DNA of 6,730 nucleotides from Candidatus Omnitrophota bacterium. Lineage in GTDB: Bacteria > Omnitrophota > Gorgyraeia > Zapsychrales > JANLHA01. The position numbers and the translations under genes were made by a program. The stretch's first letter is position 1; the number at the start of each line of letters is the position of its first letter. Positions 1-6,277 of the stretch are shown one piece after another. The stretch lies in the NCBI GenBank assembly GCA_024653845.1, contig JANLHA010000245.1, positions 1 through 6,730 of the forward strand. Direction: 5' to 3'. Below the pieces are notes generated by a model that saw only the letters and a program-made list of their open reading frames with translations, had not been told where the DNA came from and searched no databases.

Positions 1-2
1 AT

Positions 3-716
3 TTCGAAGCGGCCGATCTCCTCGAGGATTTGGGGGTTACAGTTTATAAAATTGGATCTGGTGACATCACATGGCATGAGTATCTTCGATACGTTGCAAA
101 AAAAGGCAAGCCGATCATCATTGGTGTGGGTTCGAGCACGATTGCTGAAATCGACGAGGCCTTGCGGGTTATTCGCGCCGAAGGAAATAATGATATTGTG
201 CTTCTACAATGTGTCACCAATTATCCTTCGAGCTTCGAATCTGCAAATATCCGGGCGATGAAAAGTTTGGGAAAGATGTTTGATGTTCTTGTTGGATATT
301 CAGATCATACACCAGGATCTGTCGTTCCCTTAGGGGCGGTGGCTTTGGGAGGATGTGTGATTGAGAAGCATTTCACTGACGATAAAACTCGTCCAGGTCC
401 GGACCATCCATTTGCCATGGACGGCAAAGACATGAAAGAGATGGTCGAGGGCATCCGCAAAATGGAAAAAGCGTTGGGTTCACCCGTCAAAGACCTTTAT
501 AAAGAGGAAAGCACGACGGTCATTTTGCAAAGACGATGTTTGCGTGCAGCCAAAAATTTGCGCAAAGGCACCAAGTTGAAGGCGGAGATGATTTCAGTTT
601 TGCGTCCAGCCCCAACGGAAGCATTGGTTCCGAAATACAAAGAGACGTTATTAGGAAGAGAATTGAAAAAAGACATGAAAAAAGGCGAGCCGTTTGCTTG
701 GGAACAGGTTCTATAA
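3..716 (+). CDS. neuB: NeuB-family N-acetylneuraminate (ulosonic acid) synthase, 5' end outside window
   Basis: Partial gene: the frame is open from the first full codon at nt 3 and ends in TAA, leaving 237 residues of a protein usually about 340-360 long. Family enzymes are cytoplasmic; they condense phosphoenolpyruvate with an aldose (ManNAc or a relative) to give a 3-deoxy-nonulosonic acid. Visible in order: the late TIM-barrel motif KIGSGD; GYSDHT (His at nt 306-308) and IEKHFT, whose two histidines match the metal ligands of meningococcal NeuB; the RPGPDH motif; and, from about nt 525 on, a C-terminal SAF domain with a conserved Arg in LRPAP that matches the substrate-contacting Arg donated across the dimer. 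The barrel segment IIIGVGSST replaces the more usual STGM, and LRPAP replaces KRPG, so this may be a divergent subgroup. Substrate (sialic, legionaminic, pseudaminic or other) cannot be read from sequence. The TTG at nt 30 is inside the domain and is not a real start. Confidence 0.93.
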   Translation, partial: FEAADLLEDLGVTVYKIGSGDITWHEYLRYVAKKGKPIIIGVGSSTIAEIDEALRVIRAEGNNDIVLLQCVTNYPSSFESANIRAMKSLGKMFDVLVGYSDHTPGSVVPLGAVALGGCVIEKHFTDDKTRPGPDHPFAMDGKDMKEMVEGIRKMEKALGSPVKDLYKEESTTVILQRRCLRAAKNLRKGTKLKAEMISVLRPAPTEALVPKYKETLLGRELKKDMKKGEPFAWEQVL

Positions 717-802
717 AGTCCAAAAATCAGCCACTAGATGTATATCCTTGTTAAGAAATTTTTCCATCTTTGCCAAAGCGGCATGGTCCTCCTAGATTTG
801 CA

Positions 803-831
803 TTGACTCCTCCAGGTTTTGGGGATATATT
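803..831 (+). promoter_or_regulatory. Predicted sigma70-type promoter for the oxidoreductase operon
   Basis: A TTGACT box at 803-808 and a TATATT box at 826-831 are separated by exactly 17 nt. Each differs from the consensus (TTGACA, TATAAT) at one base. Transcription would begin near 837-839 and give a leader of about 50 nt before the ATG at 888. It lies in the only sizeable non-coding gap of the window (717-887), at the one junction where the genes are not tightly packed. I saw no convincing terminator for the upstream synthase gene, so read-through from upstream is also possible. No operator repeat was evident. Confidence 0.6.
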
Positions 832-887
832 CCTAGGCACGTGGAATTTTTTAAGAACGAAAATTGGCAGATAAGCAGATAGAAAAC

Positions 888-1952
888 ATGGGAAAAAAGT
901 ATCGTATCGCCATTGTGGGCTTTGGAAAGATGGGAAAGATCCGAGCTTCATGTCTGAAGAAGCATCAGGATCTTGAGCTCGCGGTGATTTGTGAGCCTAA
1001 CCCCGTCGGTGTCGAGTCAGGGATTTCTGTTGTTGCGGATTATCGCAAAGTCTTGGATCACCATGTGGATATTGTCTATGTGTGCACGCCCAACAAGTAT
1101 ATTGCTGAAAATGTGTGTTTCTTTTTGAATCATGGAAAACATGTCTTTTCGGAAAAGCCACCGGGCCGCAATAAATGTGATGTGGCCAAGATGCTAGAAG
1201 CCCAGCGCAGCAATCCTCAATCGAAACTAAAATTTGGATTTAATCATCGTTATCATCAAGCCGTTTTGGATGCGAAGTCTTTGGCTGACAAAGGACGTTT
1301 GGGCAAAATTTTGTGGGTGCGTGGGATTTATGGCAAGGGTGGCGGGCCGCGATATGATCAGAATTGGCGTAATGAGCGAGAGATGTCGGGGGGAGGGATC
1401 CTGATTGATCAAGGGATTCATATGATTGATCTTTTCCGTCTTTTTTGCGGGGATTTTGAAGAGGTGAAAGCGTTCATTGGTCAGAATTATTGGCCGGCCA
1501 ATGTCGAAGATAACGCTTTTGTGATGTTGCGCAACCCCTCCGGGCAAGTGGGGATGCTGCACTCTTCTGCCACCCAGTGGAAATACAAATTTCAGCTGGA
1601 TATTTATTTTGAAAAAGGCTATGCTTCTATAGCTGGAATTTTGTCTTCGACCATGAATTACGGAACGGAAACGTTATCCATCGCACGGAATGTTTATGAT
1701 GGGGAAGGGTATCCCTTGCCTAATCCAGAAGAATCGATCAACTATTATGAAGAAGATCATTCTTGGGATTTGGAATTGAATGAATTCATTTCAGCCATTA
1801 AAGAGGATGCTCCCATCCAAGTTGGATCATGCGAAGAAGCTTATAAAACAATGGAATTGATCGAGGCGATTTATCGAAGCGATCAACATCTCTTTAGTAA
1901 AACGGGTATTTTCTTAGGACATCCTTATGAAAAAAGCCATACTTCTCAATGA
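888..1952 (+). CDS. Gfo/Idh/MocA-family NAD(P)-dependent oxidoreductase
   Basis: A 354-residue protein of normal length for the family. The N-terminal Rossmann fold carries GFGKMG (residues 11-16), followed by the family motif EKPPGR (89-94) that contributes the conserved Lys near the nicotinamide. The C-terminal alpha/beta domain has the GGGILIDQGIHMIDL segment (168-182), with the Asp174/His178 pair typical of the DxGxHxxDL signature. Members oxidise or reduce sugar hydroxyls, often on nucleotide sugars (for example WlbA), in the cytoplasm. Next to an aminotransferase and an acyltransferase it most likely makes the keto group that is then aminated (inference). Start: ATG at 888 has no clear Shine-Dalgarno; an in-frame TTG at 864 would add eight residues and is also poorly preceded, and a stop at 852-854 limits any further extension. 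The start at 888 fits the Rossmann fold best. The 3' end overlaps the next gene by 26 nt. Substrate unknown. Confidence 0.9.
   Translation: MGKKYRIAIVGFGKMGKIRASCLKKHQDLELAVICEPNPVGVESGISVVADYRKVLDHHVDIVYVCTPNKYIAENVCFFLNHGKHVFSEKPPGRNKCDVAKMLEAQRSNPQSKLKFGFNHRYHQAVLDAKSLADKGRLGKILWVRGIYGKGGGPRYDQNWRNEREMSGGGILIDQGIHMIDLFRLFCGDFEEVKAFIGQNYWPANVEDNAFVMLRNPSGQVGMLHSSATQWKYKFQLDIYFEKGYASIAGILSSTMNYGTETLSIARNVYDGEGYPLPNPEESINYYEEDHSWDLELNEFISAIKEDAPIQVGSCEEAYKTMELIEAIYRSDQHLFSKTGIFLGHPYEKSHTSQ
1915..1919 (+). promoter_or_regulatory. Shine-Dalgarno site deciding the start of the methyltransferase-like gene
   Basis: TAGGA lies 7 nt upstream of the ATG at 1927, inside the end of the oxidoreductase gene. 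It supports the ATG that overlaps the preceding gene by 26 nt. Confidence 0.5.
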
Positions 1953-2937
1953 TTTGACAGATGCGGATATCATTGATAGCAGCATCTATCAAGAATATGT
2001 TTCGTTGTTGAAGAAAGATATCTCGTCGCTATGGACCGGTTCCGGTTGCACCAAACCCTATTCGTGGTTTGATTCATCAGCCGCCAGCCTGCAGGATGTC
2101 TATAAAATTTTAGATGTTCAGTACCAGTTTTGTCCCAAGACGCAATCTTGTTTTGTGAATCCTCGTCTTAATACTCAAGCTCTGCGTGATTTTTATCGAG
2201 ACTCTCAAGCCTGTCAGTTTTGGCGCAAGCAGTTGTGTGAAGTGGATGAGGATCAACTTTATTATATTTATGGTTCACGGGTGAGTTGGATTACGGAGCT
2301 GGTCGATGAATATCTAGATCGCCCGAGTGTGCTGGTCGATTTGGAGACCAAATATCCATTTTTGCTAAAACATATCGAAAATCAGAAAATATTTTCCACC
2401 ATGGGCACGTTGGATCCGTTATTATTTGAGAAAGAAAATCAATTGTCTTCTCGAGTTTTGCAAGATGCACGCGTTTCCACATTGGAAGGAAGTACAGATG
2501 TGTTTACCGCCTTTGAAACACTCGAGCGCATGGCTGAACCTCATCGATTATTTTCTTTAGCGGCCAAGTTTTGTCGTCCTGGAGGATTGCTTTTGTTGAC
2601 CACCGCGACATGTTCTGGGTTTGAATATCAAGTTTTAAAGGAACATGCGCCTAACTTGAACCCGATCAATCGGATGAATTTGATGTCGTTAGAGTTCATT
2701 GTCGATTTGATTCAACGTCATGGATTTGAATTGATCGAACTGAGCACCCCAGGGCGATTGGATGTGGAAATCATGAGAAAGACTTTAGAGCGAAAGCCAG
2801 ATTTGCCCGTCGATGATTTCTGGAAATACATTTTGCATCATCGTGACGAAAAAACATGGCAAGGATTACAAAATTTTCTTCAACAAAATCGTTTGAGTTC
2901 TCACGTGAGAATCGCGGCGAGAAAAAATAACGGTTAA
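1927..2937 (+). CDS. Class I methyltransferase-like protein with degenerate SAM-binding motif
   Basis: A 336-residue protein. The order of elements matches C-methyltransferase-like sugar-cluster proteins of the Methyltransf_23 type. There is an N-terminal region ending in CFVNPR and DFYRDS (75-93), normally part of a zinc-binding head. A strand at 133-148 follows where motif I should lie, then DVFTAFETLERMAEP (191-205), RPGGLLLLTT (217-226) and HGFELIELSTPGRLDVEIM (265-283). These later motifs are well kept, but motif I, normally a DxGxGxG loop, reads VLVDLETKYPFLL without a glycine, and the usual EHL is ERM. The CxxC head is also altered to C-x5-C (Cys69, Cys75). SAM binding may therefore be lost or unusual. 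The reading frame is intact, so this is not an obvious pseudogene. It may be a non-catalytic partner, or act on the sugar made by its neighbours. Role unknown. Confidence 0.7.
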   Translation: MKKAILLNDLTDADIIDSSIYQEYVSLLKKDISSLWTGSGCTKPYSWFDSSAASLQDVYKILDVQYQFCPKTQSCFVNPRLNTQALRDFYRDSQACQFWRKQLCEVDEDQLYYIYGSRVSWITELVDEYLDRPSVLVDLETKYPFLLKHIENQKIFSTMGTLDPLLFEKENQLSSRVLQDARVSTLEGSTDVFTAFETLERMAEPHRLFSLAAKFCRPGGLLLLTTATCSGFEYQVLKEHAPNLNPINRMNLMSLEFIVDLIQRHGFELIELSTPGRLDVEIMRKTLERKPDLPVDDFWKYILHHRDEKTWQGLQNFLQQNRLSSHVRIAARKNNG

Positions 2938-2951
2938 AGGGGGGCCCTTTA
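2935..2951 (+). promoter_or_regulatory. Stop/Shine-Dalgarno/start hairpin between methyltransferase-like and radical SAM genes
   Basis: A perfect 7-bp inverted repeat (TAAAGGG at 2935-2941, CCCTTTA at 2945-2951) with a GGG loop. It includes the upstream stop codon TAA, the purine-rich Shine-Dalgarno of the next gene, and the A of its ATG at 2951. Folded in mRNA it would hide the ribosome site. A ribosome finishing the upstream gene would open it, so translation of the radical SAM gene may be coupled to its neighbour. The inverted repeat is seen directly; the function is inference. Confidence 0.45.
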
Positions 2952-4018
2952 TGTCAGATCTGAAGGCTGAATCAATGCAAGCCAATGAAAAAGAAGAGGG
3001 GGTTTATGCTCCTGCTAGCTTGGGACGTACCATTGCGGACCGCAAAAAGAATATCAAAAAGGGGAATTATTGTGAGATTCCACCATTCCCACGAGAAATC
3101 TTTTTGGATTTGACGTCCTTCTGTAATCATCGTTGTGTTTTTTGTTCGAATCCTCATATCAAGAACAAAAAAACAATGGAACCAGACATGGTCGTCAGGG
3201 TTTTACGAGAAGCGTATGAATGTGGCGTGCGGGATTTGGGTCTTTATGCAACGGGGGAGTCTTTTTTGGTGAAAAGTTTGCCGGAGTATGTCGCGGAAGC
3301 CAAAAGAATAGGATACGAATATTTGTTTATTACGACCAATGGAGCCTTAGCCACGCCGGACCGGGCCAAAGCGGTTTTGGATGCGGGTTTAGACAGCATC
3401 AAATTTTCGATCAGCGCAGGCCGTCCAGAAACATACAAAATTATTCAGGGAAAGGATGATTTTGAGACGGTGATTTCGAATTTGCGTTGGGTTTCCAATT
3501 ATCGTAAGGAGTCCGGGTTGAAATATCGGATTTATGTCACCATGGTTTACACCAATAAAACCAAAGATGAGGTGGAAATTTTAAGAAATATTGTTCAGCC
3601 TCTGATTGATGAATGGGATCCCCATCCTTTGAATAATCAGTGTGGAAACATGTATGAGAATAACAAGATTGGCGAAATTCTTGATCATAGCCCGCGCGCT
3701 CGGGGCCATACGAATATTTGTTTTCAGCCGTTCAAAGGATTCACCATCACTCCTGAAGGATTGATCTCGGCGTGTGTTTTGGATTATTCTAAAGATCTGG
3801 TCGTCGGGGATCTTACGAAAAATAGCCTGAAAGAAATTTGGGAAGGAGAAATTTACCGAAATTTCCGCAAACGGCATTTGAATAAGGATTTGAAAGGGCT
3901 GATTTGTTACAACTGTATGCACAATCAAAACGAACCTGTTGAACCGCTCATGCCGGAATATGTTCAACACTTCGAGAAGGATTTTGAAAAGAACAAGGAC
4001 TATGAAAAAGCACTTTAA
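2951..4018 (+). CDS. Radical SAM enzyme with abbreviated SPASM domain
   Basis: A 355-residue protein with a canonical radical SAM core. CNHRCVFC (Cys58, Cys62, Cys65) is the CxxxCxxC motif holding the [4Fe-4S] cluster that cleaves S-adenosylmethionine. ATGES (100-104) stands in for the GGE motif, and TTNGAL (128-133) and SISAG (153-157) fit later barrel strands. The C-terminal part resembles SPASM: Cys257, then 12 residues to Gly270, then GxxxxC at Cys275, a GDLTKNSLKEIW segment, and CxxC (Cys319, Cys322). The further Cys normally found after CxxC is missing, so one auxiliary cluster rather than two is likely (inference). SPASM and twitch enzymes modify peptides or sugars; known sugar examples include dehydrogenation, epimerisation and deoxygenation of aminoglycoside precursors. 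Here the neighbours point to a sugar or sugar acid, but the reaction is unknown. The ATG at 2951 has a purine-rich Shine-Dalgarno just upstream. The gene overlaps the next by 17 nt. Confidence 0.9.
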   Translation: MSDLKAESMQANEKEEGVYAPASLGRTIADRKKNIKKGNYCEIPPFPREIFLDLTSFCNHRCVFCSNPHIKNKKTMEPDMVVRVLREAYECGVRDLGLYATGESFLVKSLPEYVAEAKRIGYEYLFITTNGALATPDRAKAVLDAGLDSIKFSISAGRPETYKIIQGKDDFETVISNLRWVSNYRKESGLKYRIYVTMVYTNKTKDEVEILRNIVQPLIDEWDPHPLNNQCGNMYENNKIGEILDHSPRARGHTNICFQPFKGFTITPEGLISACVLDYSKDLVVGDLTKNSLKEIWEGEIYRNFRKRHLNKDLKGLICYNCMHNQNEPVEPLMPEYVQHFEKDFEKNKDYEKAL

Positions 4019-5102
4019 AGACCATATTCAGAACATGAAACGTTATCAAACTTCGTTGGGACGTGATTTGGTCCATGGTTATCGTCTGGACCGCAATGAG
4101 CGTGTTTCTAATCTTTCGCCGAACGTCATGGAAGATTTGCTCAAGAAATTTTCTAATTACATCTTTAGCGCTTCTCCGGAATCCGCCACTCTTTATGAAA
4201 AGATTGCGAAATCTTTAAATGTCGAGAAAGATAAAATTTATATCACGGGTGGAATCACCGAGGGGATTCGTATTTTATATGAAATTTTAACCAATCCCGG
4301 CGACAATGTGATTGTTTTGGATCCGACGTATCCGATGTTTATGGTTTATGCCGGGCTTTATCAGTTGGATTATCGCAAGATCACTTATAAAAACGATTTG
4401 ACGGTGGACTTTGATTCGCTGTATCGTCAGATGGATCAACGAACTAAAATTGTTCTGATCCCCAACCCGAATCTTCCGATTGAAAGTTCTTTGAGCATTG
4501 AGCAGTTGCGATCGGTGGCGCAAGAATGCAAAAAAAGAGATATTGTTTTGGTGGTTGATGAAGCCTATCATTTTTTTGGATCCCCGACGGTGTTGAGCTT
4601 GATCGATGAATTTGAAAATTTGATTGTGACTCGCACATTTTCGAAGGCTTATGGGTTGGCTGGTTTGCGGCTCGGATTCATGGTCTCTCAACCGCAGAAC
4701 ATTGAATATTTTAATAAAACGCGATCGCTGGTTGAGTCCAATACACTTTCGATGCTGGTGGCGGAATATTTTTTGGATCATCCGGAATTGGTCCAAGAAC
4801 ATGTCCGTGAAGTGAAGGAAGGTGCGGCATATCTCCAAACAGAATTGGATAAGCTGGGCCTCAGATGGCATGGAGGAAATTTCACCAACGGATTGTTGAT
4901 CTTCCTCGATGAGCCCGCGCAATCCAAGGCGGTTGTTTCGTATATGCGCGAACGTAAGATTTATATTCGCGGTTCTTTTGAAGCCCCTTATGATGCCTGT
5001 ATTCGCATTAGCATTGGACCTAAGAGTGTGATGGAAGTTTTTATGAAAGAATTCACTCGTTGGCTCAGTGAGAATACGAATATCATCAAATCTTATGTAT
5101 GA
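4002..5102 (+). CDS. HisC-like PLP-dependent aminotransferase (class I/II, fold type I)
   Basis: A 366-residue protein in the histidinol-phosphate aminotransferase family. Seen: RLDRNE (28-33) at the N-terminus; ITGGITEGI (81-89) for PLP phosphate binding; DPTYPMF (107-113) with the conserved Tyr110; DEAY (186-189); the Schiff-base Lys215 in TFSKAYGLAGLRLG with Arg223; and Arg335 in CIRISIG, the usual carboxylate-binding Arg. The NPNNPTG loop is changed to NPNLPIE (155-161), so the Asn that normally contacts the PLP ring is Leu158. HisC itself would be in a histidine operon; beside a sugar dehydrogenase and an acyltransferase this copy more likely aminates a keto sugar or keto acid, or acts on an amino-acid-like donor (inference). 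Start: ATG at 4002 overlaps the preceding gene by 17 nt with a close AAGGA; an ATG at 4035 is possible. A TTG at 3939 would need an 80-nt overlap and is rejected. It overlaps the next gene by 8 nt. Confidence 0.9.
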   Translation: MKKHFKDHIQNMKRYQTSLGRDLVHGYRLDRNERVSNLSPNVMEDLLKKFSNYIFSASPESATLYEKIAKSLNVEKDKIYITGGITEGIRILYEILTNPGDNVIVLDPTYPMFMVYAGLYQLDYRKITYKNDLTVDFDSLYRQMDQRTKIVLIPNPNLPIESSLSIEQLRSVAQECKKRDIVLVVDEAYHFFGSPTVLSLIDEFENLIVTRTFSKAYGLAGLRLGFMVSQPQNIEYFNKTRSLVESNTLSMLVAEYFLDHPELVQEHVREVKEGAAYLQTELDKLGLRWHGGNFTNGLLIFLDEPAQSKAVVSYMRERKIYIRGSFEAPYDACIRISIGPKSVMEVFMKEFTRWLSENTNIIKSYV

Positions 5103-6261
5103 CATCCGTCGTTACTCCGATCAATATTTACCTGCCACTCTGGATCTCATCGAGCGCTCCGATTCCACTTCGCGTACCCAAAACACCTGGTTGAACAATC
5201 CTATGACTGCTGTCCTGGCTTTTGAAGAACAAAAGCTTGTGGGGATCATTCCTTTTGAGAAAAGAGAATTGTTTTTAGGTGTGGGTCATTCTCTTCCAGC
5301 CTTATGGGTCAGTGGAGCTCATGTTGAGCCTGATCATCGCAGCCAAGGCATTGGTTCCGCGATGGACGAGAAAGTTGGTGAACTTTTTCCTGATGCTCAA
5401 GCGGTTTTTGCTTTTCGGGAAGATGAAAAAAGCGCGGCCTATCGCTGGTATCGCCGGATCGGTTATGTGGACATTTGTCGGATTCTGTCATTGAAGAAGT
5501 CGGTGATTTCGTCGTCGGAGGAGGGGCTAGGTTCTCATGTCTTCGAGAGCGAACAAGATTTTTTGAATAAAGGACCTGCGCTTTTAAAATGTTTTCAAAG
5601 GCGAGATGGGTGTGCTTGGGGTTATCCTTGCCGAGGAAAAGATTTTTGGGCACAAAAAGCCAAGGCACATTACTATAAAGAATTTTATCAATACTCTTTG
5701 GTGACTCTGGAAGAGAAAGGCGAGATCCAAGCTTATGCCTTCTTAGGTCAGACCAGCATGCGTGATGGAGTCGCACGATTTGATATTTTGGAATGGGTTG
5801 CGTCGGAGAAAAATCGTTTACAAGAAGCCTTGCATCACGCGGTCAATGACTTGGCCAAAAAGAAAAATCTAAGAGAAATTCGTATTCAACTCAGCGTCAA
5901 TGATGAGGAGTTGAATTGGTTCCGAACCCAAGGGTATCATGTGCGTTGGCGGACAAACATCATTGGAAAACTTTTGAAGCCTCAGGATATCTTAGAAAAA
6001 TTATGTTCTCATCATATGGATTTTGGATTGACTTGGGAAACTCCTTCCGGAGTGATTAAGTGTGGGAAGGGCTCTTCCCGAATTCATCTTTTTTCTCATG
6101 ATGAAGTTTTACATAAAATTTTACTGGGGCGATGTAATCTTAAAGATTTGTGCGCCTGGGGAGAGGTTGTGGTCTATGAGGGAGAGTTGAACAAGTTATC
6201 TTCTTTGATTGATAAGATGATTTTTCATCCCTGGATTTATTTTCATATCGACTATATTTAA
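5095..6261 (+). CDS. Two-domain GNAT acyltransferase with Eis-like architecture
   Basis: A 388-residue protein. The N-terminal GNAT domain (about 1-135) has the strand and acetyl-CoA pyrophosphate loop VSGAHVEPDHRSQGIGSAM (72-90), followed by AAYRWYRRIGY (114-124), the usual GNAT C-terminal helix and strand. A second GNAT-like fold (about 145-292) has lost the clear CoA loop but keeps a WFRTQGYHVRW ending (275-285). The last 90 residues (LLGRCNLKDL, WGEVVV, and a closing PWIYFHIDYI) resemble the sterol-carrier-like tail of Eis-type acetyltransferases. Length (about 400 in Eis) agrees. Eis-type enzymes acetylate amines; here it may N-acylate the amino sugar made by the preceding aminotransferase (inference). 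Start: ATG at 5095, overlapping the previous stop by 8 nt, with no clear Shine-Dalgarno, so translation is probably coupled. The in-frame GTG at 5068 is less likely. The Eis comparison is by remembered pattern, not a search. Confidence 0.8.
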   Translation: MYDIRRYSDQYLPATLDLIERSDSTSRTQNTWLNNPMTAVLAFEEQKLVGIIPFEKRELFLGVGHSLPALWVSGAHVEPDHRSQGIGSAMDEKVGELFPDAQAVFAFREDEKSAAYRWYRRIGYVDICRILSLKKSVISSSEEGLGSHVFESEQDFLNKGPALLKCFQRRDGCAWGYPCRGKDFWAQKAKAHYYKEFYQYSLVTLEEKGEIQAYAFLGQTSMRDGVARFDILEWVASEKNRLQEALHHAVNDLAKKKNLREIRIQLSVNDEELNWFRTQGYHVRWRTNIIGKLLKPQDILEKLCSHHMDFGLTWETPSGVIKCGKGSSRIHLFSHDEVLHKILLGRCNLKDLCAWGEVVVYEGELNKLSSLIDKMIFHPWIYFHIDYI

Positions 6262-6262
6262 A

Positions 6263-6267
6263 AGGAG
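6263..6267 (+). promoter_or_regulatory. Strong Shine-Dalgarno of the KdsB-like gene
   Basis: AGGAG, preceded by A residues, lies 10 nt before the ATG at 6278 and directly after the TAA of the acyltransferase gene. It is the best ribosome site in the window and fixes the start. Confidence 0.7.
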
Positions 6268-6277
6268 AATGGAAACA

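Noticed and set aside
764..786. Possible terminator hairpin (CCAT, TGCC / GGCA, TGG) after the synthase gene
   Set aside because: The stem is short, needs a bulge and is not followed by a T run; not convincing as an intrinsic terminator.
845..865. AATTTT / AAAATT inverted repeat in the operon leader
   Set aside because: Six A-T pairs around a 9-nt loop in an A/T-rich leader are expected by chance; no riboswitch-like or operator structure supports it.
3939..4001. Upstream TTG extension of the aminotransferase
   Set aside because: It would overlap the radical SAM gene by 80 nt and adds 21 Arg/Asn-rich residues unlike any aminotransferase N-terminus; the ATG at 4002 is better.
5068..5094. Upstream GTG extension of the GNAT gene
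   Set aside because: It adds nine residues ahead of a typical GNAT start (MYDIRRY) with no better ribosome site; the ATG at 5095 is preferred.
4002..5102. Housekeeping histidinol-phosphate aminotransferase (hisC)
   Set aside because: The fold matches, but no histidine gene is nearby and the NPNNPTG loop is altered; the sugar-cluster context argues for another substrate.
4287..5105. Long open frame of 272 codons on the minus strand
   Set aside because: It lies entirely opposite the aminotransferase, whose catalytic motifs are clear. Its product is rich in Ile, His, Arg and Gln with no recognisable domain, as expected from an antisense shadow.
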